Below are positions 9,038 through 18,061 of a stretch of 64,000 bases of DNA, in pieces. Source of the stretch: CAZGNZ01 sp964527215 (GTDB lineage Bacteria; Fidelibacterota; Marinisomatia; SCGC-AAA003-L08; JACNLC01). Where the stretch lies: assembly GCA_964527215.1 (NCBI GenBank), contig CAZGNZ010000022.1:1-64000 (forward strand), written 5' to 3'. Positions within the stretch are counted from its first letter, which is position 1. Each line of letters opens with the position of its first letter. Under the pieces are notes generated by a model. That model saw only the letters and a program-made list of their open reading frames with translations. It was not told where the DNA came from and ran no database searches. Position numbers and translations under genes: made by a program.

Positions 9038-10385
9038 TTAAATCCTTAATTTCTGTCGGATATTTGCCGGAAAAACATGCCGTACAGTATTTTGAGCTGT
9101 CATCTACTGCGCGCAGCAGTCCGTCAATTGAAAGATATTCCAGTGAATCCACATCTATCAGGTCGCGGATCTCCGACTGGGTTTTCTGGTTTGCAATCAG
9201 TTCTTCCCGGGTCGGGAAATCCATTCCATAATAACATGGGTAGCGAACGGGAGGCGAACTGATGCGGACATGAACCTTTTTGGCACCGGCATCCCGCAGT
9301 ACCCGGGCCAGTTTTCGAAGCGTTGTGCCGCGGACAATGGAATCATCCACGATGACGACTTCCTTGTTCTCAAGGACCCCTTTTACCGTGTTGAATTTCA
9401 GCTTGACCGATAAGTCGCGCAGGCGCTGATTCGGAAAAATAAAAGTTCTGCCGATGTAATGGTTTCGTATGAGTCCGATCTCATACTTAACGCCGGAACA
9501 TTGGGCATATCCAAGAGCGCAGGTGTTGCTGGAATCCGGAACTGAAATGACGATATCAGCCGTCTCTGCGGGATGATCCTCGGCAAGTATTTTCCCGAAT
9601 TTGCGTCTGAGCCGGTCCACATTATCCTTGAAAATTCTGGAATCCGGCCGTGAAAAGTAGATATATTCAAAAATACAGTGTCTTGGAGGAGCCGGCTTGG
9701 CAATCCGGATTGAGTGAAAACCATCCCGATTGATAGTGATCAATTCACCCGGTTCCACTTCCCGAAGATATTCCGCGCCAAGCAGGTCCAGAGCGCAGGT
9801 TTCTGAGCTGATGACATAAGATTCCTTCAGTTTCCCAATACACAGGGGCCGAATGCCCATTGGATCTCTCGCAGCGATCAACTCATTTGGGGAAATGAGC
9901 AAAAGGGAATACGCACCTTCTATATGGGTCAATGCACCTGCAAGACGCTCAGATACAGTGGGTGCCTGCTCTCTGGCAAGCAGATGAATGATGATCTCGG
10001 TGTCTGTGCTGGTCTGAAACAGTGAGCCGTTTTTTTGCAAATCCTTTATTATGGGTTTGATATTAACCAGATTACCGTTGTGGGCGATAGATATTCTGGA
10101 ATCACCAAGATTAAACAGCAGAGGACCTACATTGTTGGGATTGTCTTCACCGGTTGTGGAATAGCGGACATGACCAATGGCAATATCGCCCTGCAGCTGT
10201 CTGAAAACCTTGTTCTTTTTGAAGACATCAGATACCAGTCCCTGTCCCATGACACGGCTGAGGCGGTGTCCGTCTCCGGCAACAATCCCTGCACCTTCCT
10301 GGCCGCGGTGCTGCTGAGCATACAGCCCCATATAAGCCAGTGTCGCTGCTTCAGGATTGTTATAAATCCCAATAATCCCGCACAT
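9030..10385 (-). CDS. purF: amidophosphoribosyltransferase
   Basis: Catalyses the first step of purine synthesis, PRPP plus glutamine to phosphoribosylamine. The 451 residues begin MCGIIGIY, so Cys2 becomes the Ntn nucleophile after Met removal. I prefer ATG 10385 to the TTG at 10394 because GGAGG lies 10 nt before the ATG and almost touches the TTG. The glutaminase core HRGQEGAG and the PRPP loop VVIVDDSIVRGTT are intact. Four cysteines (RHC, YPCYYG, KYCTAC) match the Bacillus-type oxygen-sensitive [4Fe-4S] form rather than the E. coli type. The start lies 5 nt after the DUF5683 stop, and the gene leads the ubiA-ferredoxin-reductase genes. Confidence 0.96.
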   Translation of the reverse strand: MCGIIGIYNNPEAATLAYMGLYAQQHRGQEGAGIVAGDGHRLSRVMGQGLVSDVFKKNKVFRQLQGDIAIGHVRYSTTGEDNPNNVGPLLFNLGDSRISIAHNGNLVNIKPIIKDLQKNGSLFQTSTDTEIIIHLLAREQAPTVSERLAGALTHIEGAYSLLLISPNELIAARDPMGIRPLCIGKLKESYVISSETCALDLLGAEYLREVEPGELITINRDGFHSIRIAKPAPPRHCIFEYIYFSRPDSRIFKDNVDRLRRKFGKILAEDHPAETADIVISVPDSSNTCALGYAQCSGVKYEIGLIRNHYIGRTFIFPNQRLRDLSVKLKFNTVKGVLENKEVVIVDDSIVRGTTLRKLARVLRDAGAKKVHVRISSPPVRYPCYYGMDFPTREELIANQKTQSEIRDLIDVDSLEYLSIDGLLRAVDDSSKYCTACFSGKYPTEIKDLND

Positions 10386-10390
10386 GTCCG

Positions 10391-10801
10391 TCAATCCTCC
10401 TTCAACGGCTGCGAACGTTCCGTCGCTTCCGGATCACTATCGGATTCAGTTTTAACAGGAAAGGATGAAAGCTGTGCATCAACATACGCATCCAGCATTC
10501 CGTAAACCCACAATCCCAATATCCACCAGGCGTATGTATTCCTGCGGCCAATCCGTTCTTCATCACGATACTTGATAAACTGACTGACGGCGTAGTACTG
10601 TGATCCGCCCAGGATGGCGGCCTTAACGTATTTCTCGTTATACACCTGTCCCAGACCCGGAACAGCACTCAGTTTCCAGGCAAGTTTTGGATTCTTGATC
10701 CGCGTGGAATCAATATAGGATTCCTGACCTGTTGTAATGCCGTTCAGCAGCAGGATGAAAACCAGTGTTGACAGGATTGAGCGAATCCCCGTCGGCAGCA
10801 C
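10391..10801 (-). CDS. DUF5683 domain protein, exported or membrane-anchored
   Basis: A 136-residue protein with an N-terminal hydrophobic signal or anchor (about residues 8-25). The core WKLSAVPGLGQVYNEKYVKA is the hallmark of DUF5683, a family of unknown function common in Bacteroidetes-related bacteria, and is followed by a second hydrophobic stretch, YAWWILGLWVYGMLDAYVDA. The tail is acidic and polar. It starts at GTG, 7 bases after ridA, and its stop is 5 bases before purF, so it is inside the operon. No function can be assigned; envelope localisation is likely. Confidence 0.75.
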   Translation of the reverse strand: MLPTGIRSILSTLVFILLLNGITTGQESYIDSTRIKNPKLAWKLSAVPGLGQVYNEKYVKAAILGGSQYYAVSQFIKYRDEERIGRRNTYAWWILGLWVYGMLDAYVDAQLSSFPVKTESDSDPEATERSQPLKED

Positions 10802-10808
10802 AGCCGGT

Positions 10809-11186
10809 CTATTTCAGAGCAACAGCCTCGATTTCAACATCCACACCCAAAGGCAGTCCGGCGACTTCGACGGCTGAACGGGCCGGAGGGTCTGTTTCGA
10901 AATACTGGCTGAATACTTCGTTAAGAATTGAAAACTGAGACAGATCCGTCATGAAAACGGTAAATTTTATAACATTGTCCAGGGAGCTGCCGCCAGCCTC
11001 AAGAACGCCGATGATATTCTTCATCACCTGGTGCACACGATCTGCAAATTCACCTTCGGCTATTTTCCCTGTCTCAGGATTCATGGGAATCTGCCCGCTT
11101 GTGAATACCATACCGTCCAGGGAAATGCCCTGCGAATATGTACCGACAGCTGCCGGTGCCTGATCAGTTTTGATAATTTTACGCAT
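10809..11186 (-). CDS. ridA: RidA family reactive intermediate deaminase
   Basis: A 125-residue protein. RidA hydrolyses the 2-aminoacrylate and 2-iminobutanoate released by PLP enzymes, protecting cells from enamine damage. Seen here: TYSQGISLDGMVFTSGQIP, GSSLDNVIKFTVFMTDL and the C-terminal PPARSAVEVAGLPLGVDVEIEAVA, in which the Arg is the expected catalytic, carboxylate-binding residue. I start at ATG 11186 (MRKIIKT) because GGAGG lies 7 nt upstream; an in-frame GTG at 11207 has no site. It is two bases downstream of the PPC-domain gene. Confidence 0.93.
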   Translation of the reverse strand: MRKIIKTDQAPAAVGTYSQGISLDGMVFTSGQIPMNPETGKIAEGEFADRVHQVMKNIIGVLEAGGSSLDNVIKFTVFMTDLSQFSILNEVFSQYFETDPPARSAVEVAGLPLGVDVEIEAVALK

Positions 11187-11188
11187 GA

Positions 11189-11614
11189 TTAATCCTCCAG
11201 ATTCCACAGGGCCAACCCCATGGATTCATTCATTTTTCTTGAAATAGTAATTCCACCTTTTATAACTACAAATTCTCCGGCGGCGGAAATTTTTCCCTTG
11301 AACAGGTGACCGCCCAATACTTTAAAATCAGGTCCGCTGAATGTTACATGGGGATGCACGAAGGGTTCGCCGTCTTTGAGAGTAATATTGCCGCTGAGAC
11401 TCAGAAGTTCGAATTCACCCTCAAATGCCTGATTTTGATAACTTCGAGTGGGAAAATCAAAATAACCCACTTCCACTTCTTCCATTGCCCCGATTCCCAA
11501 AATCCATCCGGATTTCAGGTTTTCCCGGCGGATAACATCCGTCAGACAAGGTACAATCTCATCACCCCTTTCAAGAGTAACGAAAATCTGATCATTGTCA
11601 ACACGATACTGCAT
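11189..11614 (-). CDS. PPC (DUF296) domain protein
   Basis: 141 residues forming a single PPC/DUF296 domain. Characteristic features are LERGDEIVPCLTDVIRRENL, GWILGIGAMEEVEVGYFD and the histidine-containing PFVHPHVTFSG. Plant AT-hook proteins use this domain for trimerisation. The bacterial stand-alone proteins are often annotated as DNA-binding, but their function is not settled. AAAGGA precedes the ATG at 6-7 nt. It is followed at once by ridA. Confidence 0.87.
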   Translation of the reverse strand: MQYRVDNDQIFVTLERGDEIVPCLTDVIRRENLKSGWILGIGAMEEVEVGYFDFPTRSYQNQAFEGEFELLSLSGNITLKDGEPFVHPHVTFSGPDFKVLGGHLFKGKISAAGEFVVIKGGITISRKMNESMGLALWNLED

Positions 11615-11668
11615 AAATTCCTTTATTTATTATAACATATTCAATTAACAAAGATGCTGCATCATAAT

Positions 11669-13132
11669 TCAGACTTTGTCCGCTTCCCACTTCAGGTCAG
11701 GATTCCGATTGGCAAGTGTTTCGTCCAACCTCTGGACAGGTGTATTCAGAGGGGCGGTTTCCAGCAATTCCGGCTGATCTTTCACCATTCTGTCGATGTC
11801 TAGCAAGCTGTCTGCAAACCGGTCCAGGGTTTCCATGGACTCAGTTTCAGTGGGTTCCATCATCATGGCTTCTGGAATTAAAAGCGGGAAGTAAACAGTT
11901 GGCGCATGGAATCCGTGATCCAGCAGCATTTTTGCAATATCAAGTACTCTCGTGCCCTGTTTTTTCTGTTTTTCACCCGATATGACAAATTCATGCATGG
12001 TTCCTTCTGTGTAGGGCACATCATACTTTTCAGAAATCCGCGCTTTCAGGTAATTGGCATTTAGTATGGCGTTTTTGGTCATACCCCGCAATCCGGATTC
12101 CCCCATGGTTTTAATATAAGCCCAAGCCCGAACCAGAATTCCGAAGTTGCCAAAAAAGGAATGTATGGGACCAATGGAATCTGGAATATCATAATTCCAG
12201 AACAGTCGGCTGTCCGGGCGTTCCTCAATCATGGGAGCGGGCAGATAGGGCACCAGTTTCTCCACCACTGCAATGGGCCCGGAACCGGGACCGCCGCCGC
12301 CATGAGGAGTTGAAAACGTTTTATGAAGATTGATATGCGTTATATCGAATCCCATATCCGCAGGTTTTGCTACACCAACGAGGGCGTTCAGGTTGGCTCC
12401 GTCCATGTACATAATGCCGTCCCGTTCATGTACGATTCGGGTTATGTCCTGAATCCGGTCTTCAAACAATCCCAGGGTATTGGGCTGTGTGAGCATCATT
12501 CCGGCGGTCTCGTCATTTACCTTTGTTTTCAAATCTTCCAGATCAACGCGGCCACGACTGTCACTTTTTACAACACAGGTCTCGAATCCCGCCAGCTTCA
12601 CGGTGGCCGGATTGGTTCCATGTGCGGTTTCGGGAATGAGTATGTATCTCCGCTTCTGCTGTTTCATTTCATGATAGCGGCTCATAAGAAGTGCGCCCAC
12701 AAATTCACCCTGGGCACCGGCACTGGGCTGCAGAGTGGCTCGAGACATTCCCGTCATTCTTAACAGCGCCTGTTCAAGCTCCCAGACGATTCTGAGAGCG
12801 CCCTGGGATGATTCATCACTCTGGAGCGGATGAAGACCGGCAAAACCGCACAATCCCGCAAGGGCATCATTTATTTTTGGATTATATTTCATCGTACAGG
12901 ATCCAAGCGGGTATAAATCCCGGTCAACATGATGGTTTTTAACCGATAAATTGGTATAGTGCCGGACTACTTCCGGTTCCGGGACTTCCGGCAAATCCGG
13001 TTCTGATGTTCGGAGCAGATGGGATGGAAACACGGAATTGAGACTGGTTTCAGGCACATCAAGCATCGGCAGGGATGCACCCACTCTCCCAGGTATGCTT
13101 TTCTCGAAAATAATTGGTGTATCTTTGATCAT
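11669..13132 (-). CDS. gcvPB: glycine dehydrogenase (decarboxylating) subunit 2
   Basis: The 487-residue PLP-binding beta subunit of the two-subunit glycine cleavage P-protein. It decarboxylates glycine and transfers aminomethyl to lipoyl-GcvH. The cofactor lysine is Lys271 in THINLHKTFSTPHGGGGPG; other family marks are HHVDRDLYPLGSCTMKYNP and QPSAGAQGE. The split-type architecture requires a gcvPA partner, which is not in this window, nor are gcvT and gcvH. The gene follows alaS by 28 bases and is probably co-transcribed. No glycine-riboswitch-like structure lies in that gap. Confidence 0.96.
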   Translation of the reverse strand: MIKDTPIIFEKSIPGRVGASLPMLDVPETSLNSVFPSHLLRTSEPDLPEVPEPEVVRHYTNLSVKNHHVDRDLYPLGSCTMKYNPKINDALAGLCGFAGLHPLQSDESSQGALRIVWELEQALLRMTGMSRATLQPSAGAQGEFVGALLMSRYHEMKQQKRRYILIPETAHGTNPATVKLAGFETCVVKSDSRGRVDLEDLKTKVNDETAGMMLTQPNTLGLFEDRIQDITRIVHERDGIMYMDGANLNALVGVAKPADMGFDITHINLHKTFSTPHGGGGPGSGPIAVVEKLVPYLPAPMIEERPDSRLFWNYDIPDSIGPIHSFFGNFGILVRAWAYIKTMGESGLRGMTKNAILNANYLKARISEKYDVPYTEGTMHEFVISGEKQKKQGTRVLDIAKMLLDHGFHAPTVYFPLLIPEAMMMEPTETESMETLDRFADSLLDIDRMVKDQPELLETAPLNTPVQRLDETLANRNPDLKWEADKV

Positions 13133-13160
13133 ATTTTACCCAACATTGAATTATTTACGA

Positions 13161-15791
13161 TTAGTCGCTGACGGCTGCAATCATCAGCTCTTTTCCAAAT
13201 TCCAGAGCACCGGACAGTGCATCACAGTGTTTTCCGCCCGCGGTGGCAAGATGCGGACGACCGCCGCCGCCGCCGCCCATCTTCTGTCCCACCGATTTTA
13301 CTATTTTACCGGCCTGGATTGAACCTGTCAGATCATCTGTCACTGCACAGACAACCATGGGTTTCTCATTCTGTATGGTACCAATCAGGGCTGCCCCCCT
13401 GCTTCCAAATTCAGATCGAAAAGCATCTCCAAGTTCTTTCAGATCACCGGTATCCTGTATTTCAGATACCACCAGCCGGACGCCGCTGTGTTCAGGTGCC
13501 TTCTGAACCAGTTCCTTAACCGCATCTTTCTGCGTTAACACCCGGAACTGCCTCAAGGCCTTTTCAAGTTCTTTCTTTTCATTCATCAGATTTTGAATTC
13601 GAATCGGAACTTCATCTGTTTTGCACTTCAGTACATCCCGGCAGTCTCGGACGATCTCTTCCAGTGAATTCAAATAAGTCAGAACGGCCTGTCCCGTTAC
13701 TGCTTCAATCCGGCGAATACCGGCTGACAGGGCAGACTCGCTGATGATTTTGAATGCCCCGATTTCTCCGGTCGCAGAAACATGCGTGCCGCCGCACAAT
13801 TCCATTGAAAACCCCGGGACATCCACCACCCGTACGGCATCACCATATTTTTCGCCGAAAAGAGCCACTGCTCCTTTTTCTCTGGCTTCATCATAGGACA
13901 GCACTTCGGTTTCTACCGGTGTATTAGTCAGGATTTCTGAGTTGACAATTGATTCAATCTCCCGAATTTCTGCCGATGACACCTGCTGATAATGAGTCAG
14001 ATCAAATCGAAGTCTCTGATCGGATACCAGCGAACCTGCCTGATGTACATGGTCTCCGAGGACCGTTTTCAGGGCTTTGTGCATCAAATGAGTAGCGGTA
14101 TGATTGGCTCTGATCTGACGCCGCCGGCTGCCATCCATAATGACCTGAATCTCGTTCCTGAGCAGCTGTCCTTCCTTAAGCTGCTTCCAGACAGATTCAT
14201 CAATCTCACAACAGTGAACCAGATCATCCAATATCCACTGAGTATCTGCAACGGCAAGCGAAATTTCTCCGTCCGGTGCAAATACTTTGATTACTCCGGT
14301 ATCTCCGATTTGTCCGCCCTTTTCGCCGTAAAAAGGCGTTTTATCCAAAACGAGTTCAAGGAAGCTGTCTGAGTTTCGATATTTGGTGATCTTGGCAGTC
14401 AGAGACCGGGTATCGTATTCGCTGCGATATCCCAGAAATTCGGTTTCAGCCTGATCCAGAATAACGGTCCAATCGGCACCGGGTCCGTCCATCTGGAATT
14501 TTCCGGCTTTGCGGGCTCTCTCCTTCTGATCCTGCATGCAGAGATTGAAACCTTCGGCATCCACCTGCAATTCCTTTTCCCGGGCCATCAATTCAGTCAG
14601 GTCCAGCGGAAAGCCGTAGGTATCGTACAGTCTGAATGCATCATCACCGGAAATCATTGAACCGGGATTCAGTTTTCCGGTAATCTTTTCAAAAATTTCG
14701 ATGCCGCGGTCCAACGTCTCACCAAAACTGGTTTCTTCAGCTCGAATCACCTTTACAATATGGTTTTGGCGTTCAGCCAGCTCCGGAAAAGCATCTCCCA
14801 TGATTTCTGTCAGAACAGCAACCAGCTTGTACAGAAATGGCTCTTGCATTTCAAGTGTTCTGCCAAACCTGGCTGCGCGCCTCAAGACGCGGCGCAGAAC
14901 ATACCCCCGTCCGTCACTGCCCGGCATGGCTCCGTCAGCGATGGAGAAAGACAGCATACGAATGTGATCCGCTATGACCCGGTGGGGAATACCGTTTTCA
15001 AATTCCAGGGATTTTCCCGTGATTCGACAGATTTTATCAATGATGGGGACAAACAGATCGGTTTCATAGTTTGAATCCGTTCCGTTCATGACCGCCACGA
15101 TCCGCTCAAATCCCGCTCCAGTGTCCACATGCTTCGCCGGCAGATCTTCCAGCTGTCCGTTTTCTCCGCGATTGTACTGGATGAAAACCAGGTTCCAAAT
15201 CTCGCGGTAGTCATCATCCCGGTTGACGCCTTCAGGTATTTGATTTTCCGGATCATTGCCGGAATAATAATGAATTTCACTGCAGGGGCCGCAGGGACCG
15301 GTTTCTCCCATTTCCCAAAAATTATCTTTATGTCCGAATTTCAGAACCCTCGAAGGCTCGATATCCGTATTTTCTTTCCATATTTTACCGGCTTCATCGT
15401 CATCCTGAAAAATCGTCACCCACAGTCGTGATTTGTCCAGTTTCCAAACTTCGGTCAGCAGCTCCCAGGCCCATGCAATGGCTTCTTTTTTATAGTAATC
15501 CCCAAATGACCAATTGCCCAGCATTTCAAAAAATGTGTGGTGATAATCATCAACACCCACCTCTTCCAGATCATTGTGTTTTCCACTGACCCGAATGCAT
15601 TTCTGTGAGTTTACCGCTCTCTTTTTGGCAGGTTGTTCCTGACCGAGAAAAATGGGTTTGAACTGGTTCATCCCTGCATTGGTAAACAGAAGGGTGGGAT
15701 CATCCACAGGGACAACGGATGAACTGCGTACAAAATGATGCTGCTTGTCCTGAAAAAATGAAATAAACTGCTGCCTGATTTCTCTGGATTT
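13161..15791 (-). CDS. alaS: alanyl-tRNA synthetase
   Basis: Charges tRNA-Ala and edits mischarged Ser/Gly. All domains are present: the class II catalytic core (LLFTNAGMNQFKPIFLG, GPCGPCSEIHY), the editing domain with zinc ligands HTATHLMH and CGGTH, and the C-Ala domain ending GGGGGGRPHLATAGG. About 876 residues, a normal length. No in-frame ATG exists near the start. I place it at TTG 15791, which GGGAG precedes by 7 nt and which gives MKSREIRQQFISFF, matching the family N-terminus; another TTG at 15815 would add 8 residues. A matching tRNA-Ala(CGC) is encoded at 31245-31320. Confidence 0.96.
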   Translation of the reverse strand, partial: KSREIRQQFISFFQDKQHHFVRSSSVVPVDDPTLLFTNAGMNQFKPIFLGQEQPAKKRAVNSQKCIRVSGKHNDLEEVGVDDYHHTFFEMLGNWSFGDYYKKEAIAWAWELLTEVWKLDKSRLWVTIFQDDDEAGKIWKENTDIEPSRVLKFGHKDNFWEMGETGPCGPCSEIHYYSGNDPENQIPEGVNRDDDYREIWNLVFIQYNRGENGQLEDLPAKHVDTGAGFERIVAVMNGTDSNYETDLFVPIIDKICRITGKSLEFENGIPHRVIADHIRMLSFSIADGAMPGSDGRGYVLRRVLRRAARFGRTLEMQEPFLYKLVAVLTEIMGDAFPELAERQNHIVKVIRAEETSFGETLDRGIEIFEKITGKLNPGSMISGDDAFRLYDTYGFPLDLTELMAREKELQVDAEGFNLCMQDQKERARKAGKFQMDGPGADWTVILDQAETEFLGYRSEYDTRSLTAKITKYRNSDSFLELVLDKTPFYGEKGGQIGDTGVIKVFAPDGEISLAVADTQWILDDLVHCCEIDESVWKQLKEGQLLRNEIQVIMDGSRRRQIRANHTATHLMHKALKTVLGDHVHQAGSLVSDQRLRFDLTHYQQVSSAEIREIESIVNSEILTNTPVETEVLSYDEAREKGAVALFGEKYGDAVRVVDVPGFSMELCGGTHVSATGEIGAFKIISESALSAGIRRIEAVTGQAVLTYLNSLEEIVRDCRDVLKCKTDEVPIRIQNLMNEKKELEKALRQFRVLTQKDAVKELVQKAPEHSGVRLVVSEIQDTGDLKELGDAFRSEFGSRGAALIGTIQNEKPMVVCAVTDDLTGSIQAGKIVKSVGQKMGGGGGGRPHLATAGGKHCDALSGALEFGKELMIAAVSD

Positions 15792-15818
15792 CAAACCATT
15801 ACTCCCGGAATTCAATAA

Positions 15819-17330
15819 TCAGAATAAAATTTGAGTTTCTATTTGCATCGAGTTCATGGATTCCAAATCCCCGCCCGGCATCATCACATACGTTGTCCTG
15901 TTCTGATACACCAGCATTACACCTTCCGAGATTTCCATCCCGACATCATAGCCGTGGATGGTGCTGGGGGTTTTCTTAAAATCAAACGGATTTGGAACAT
16001 TGCTCTGCTGGTAGAAAGCAGATGCCTTGCGGATTTTGGGAATAGCCGCTGTATTCAAACTGAGTTCTGCCAGAAATGTCTCATTGGAATCATCGGCATA
16101 GTCATATTTTTCATCATCCCAGGTTTCCCCGGTCATGTCTTGATATCCCATTGAGAAATGCAGCAGATTCAGGATTTCAGCCTTCACGTACGCATAAAAA
16201 CCATTCATCTGACCGTACCTGTACAGCTGACTTTCTTTAGTCAGTGGAATACTTGTGCCGGTATCCTCATCATATTCGATTACAACCCGGTTCAGATCAT
16301 AGGAACGGTCCCAGTAGTTGAATACAAAGTTCCGGGATGCATGACGGAATTCGGCCCGGTATGTCAGGGGTCCGATATATCCGCTGATCCCAATAGGAAC
16401 AAATCCAAATCCCAGACTGGTGGATTTATTATTTACCTGGCGGGTCTCGCCAATCAGTTGGCCGAACTGGGAATAGAGCGTGATCCGGTCTGTTAGGGCG
16501 TAGGTCAGATCCAGAGCCACACCGGAAACCGGATCAGAATCCTGATCAGATTTGTCATAGCGGTTATGGTTCAGACCTTCCAGATTCAAAAACCATTCTT
16601 CGAAAGGTTCCAATGGATTGGCCAACTGGTAGATTTCATAGTAGTAGTCGCGATATTGTTCTGCTTCATTATACAGCTCATCATCATCTGGATAATGGTC
16701 ATACAGATCGGGATAGTCATCGCCGTCTGAATCGATAAGTCCCGCGAACTGATCGACATCCGTTACAAACGACAGACCTGCATCAAGTCCTGGTGCCAGC
16801 GGGTAGGTGGCCCGCAGCCCGATCAAACCGGGAAGTTCCTTGAAATCACTCTGAATATATTCGAAATCGAAATCATCTATTTTCGCTTTCAGATCGAGAC
16901 CTATCCGTCGAATGGAAGGGTACTCGGACAAATTGGAATAATTATCAACCAGAATCCCCTGACCCAGTGTGGCTTCCGGCAGAGCACCTGCCCGAAAGTA
17001 AAATGAATCCATGGGCTGTCCATATCGAATATAGTATATTTTGTCGATCAGTGATCTGGCGGCAGATTTACCGGTGGAAAAATCCCAGCTGTTCTGATAA
17101 ATATTCCCATCGGAGCCAAAGTAGAAATAGATATCCAGCCCGATCCCGATTTTCCCGATGGGTATCTCAGGTCGAAATGCCACCTGATGATATATCTCAC
17201 CATTTACCGTTACAGATCCGATACTTCCGGATTTTGAGGTCTCGTCCCAAACGGACCCGGCATCCTGTGCAATGGCCACAGTCATAACAGCCAGTCCAAT
17301 CCATGCAATTGTTTTCATCATATCCTGCAT
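15819..17330 (-). CDS. putative outer-membrane beta-barrel protein
   Basis: A 503-residue protein with a signal peptide (MKTIAWIGLAVMTVAIAQ, apparent cleavage after AIAQ). Alternating amphipathic strands rich in Tyr/Phe/Gly run to a C-terminal ...MQIETQILF, ending in Phe as in many outer-membrane barrels. Near residues 200-222 an Asp-rich run, DSDGDDYPDLYDHYPDDDE, resembles a calcium-binding thrombospondin-type-3 loop, likely surface exposed. No family is recognised. Start is ambiguous among ATG 17330, 17321 and 17318; AGGAT sits just before the later two. It directly precedes alaS. Confidence 0.65.
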   Translation of the reverse strand: MQDMMKTIAWIGLAVMTVAIAQDAGSVWDETSKSGSIGSVTVNGEIYHQVAFRPEIPIGKIGIGLDIYFYFGSDGNIYQNSWDFSTGKSAARSLIDKIYYIRYGQPMDSFYFRAGALPEATLGQGILVDNYSNLSEYPSIRRIGLDLKAKIDDFDFEYIQSDFKELPGLIGLRATYPLAPGLDAGLSFVTDVDQFAGLIDSDGDDYPDLYDHYPDDDELYNEAEQYRDYYYEIYQLANPLEPFEEWFLNLEGLNHNRYDKSDQDSDPVSGVALDLTYALTDRITLYSQFGQLIGETRQVNNKSTSLGFGFVPIGISGYIGPLTYRAEFRHASRNFVFNYWDRSYDLNRVVIEYDEDTGTSIPLTKESQLYRYGQMNGFYAYVKAEILNLLHFSMGYQDMTGETWDDEKYDYADDSNETFLAELSLNTAAIPKIRKASAFYQQSNVPNPFDFKKTPSTIHGYDVGMEISEGVMLVYQNRTTYVMMPGGDLESMNSMQIETQILF

Positions 17331-17431
17331 TATTTACTTAGGAAATAAGTGTAAAATTTATTTTCGATTGACTTCTTGTTCCAATGAGATTGTCGGAGGG
17401 AAGACCGGCTATTTACGTCGGCTGGAAACAG

Positions 17432-18061
17432 TTACTGCCCATCGCGGATAATACAGCGCAGTTCATTGAGGATCAGACCGGTTACCCCCCAGATTTTCCT
17501 GCCGTTGATCCTGAAAAAGGGGACAACGGTTCGTGAACCGTCTATAATCCGTATTTCTTTAACCATATTGAATGGATTCAGCAGTTCAGACAGCGGGACC
17601 AGAAACAGATCATGAACCTCCCGTCGATCCAATTGCCAGTCCGGAAGCGACTTCAGTACGGAAATACATGGATGAACGATGTATTGACTGACTGATGTAG
17701 GGACAGGGGTAAGCGTTCCGATGACTGGAGCGTTTTCCGGGAGAATTCCGGTTTCTTCCCTTGCTTCCCGCAGAGCAGCCTCAATGGGGGATTCACCCGG
17801 TTGACAGGTTCCCCCTGGAAGCCCGATTTCACCGCTGTGAGGGTAGTTGCCGGCAGTGCGGTGTATTGTCGGAATCACCCATCCGGACGGAAGATGGACC
17901 AAACTCAGCAGAACACCGGCAAGACGAACGCGGTTGGGATCCAGGGTGAAGGAGCGGCCATGAGGAGCCATGGGCAGATGGGCCTGTATTCCAGGAAGTT
18001 CGCATTCCATTGCCCTTGTCAGCAGAAACTCCAGATTCTCTACGGTGGATACATTTTTCAC
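17432..18061 (-). CDS. Nudix hydrolase, CoA pyrophosphatase-like
   Basis: A 209-residue Nudix protein. The box GGTCQPGE...REAREETG fits G-x5-E-x7-RE-x2-EE-x-G, with Gly84, Glu90 and Arg98 in register, and binds Mg2+ and pyrophosphate substrates. The upstream VIPTIHRTAGNYPHSGEIGLPGG resembles the NuCoA motif of CoA diphosphatases. Substrate is inferred, not proven. The GTG start overlaps the peptidase stop as GTGA, so it is translationally coupled. Confidence 0.88.
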   Translation of the reverse strand: MKNVSTVENLEFLLTRAMECELPGIQAHLPMAPHGRSFTLDPNRVRLAGVLLSLVHLPSGWVIPTIHRTAGNYPHSGEIGLPGGTCQPGESPIEAALREAREETGILPENAPVIGTLTPVPTSVSQYIVHPCISVLKSLPDWQLDRREVHDLFLVPLSELLNPFNMVKEIRIIDGSRTVVPFFRINGRKIWGVTGLILNELRCIIRDGQ

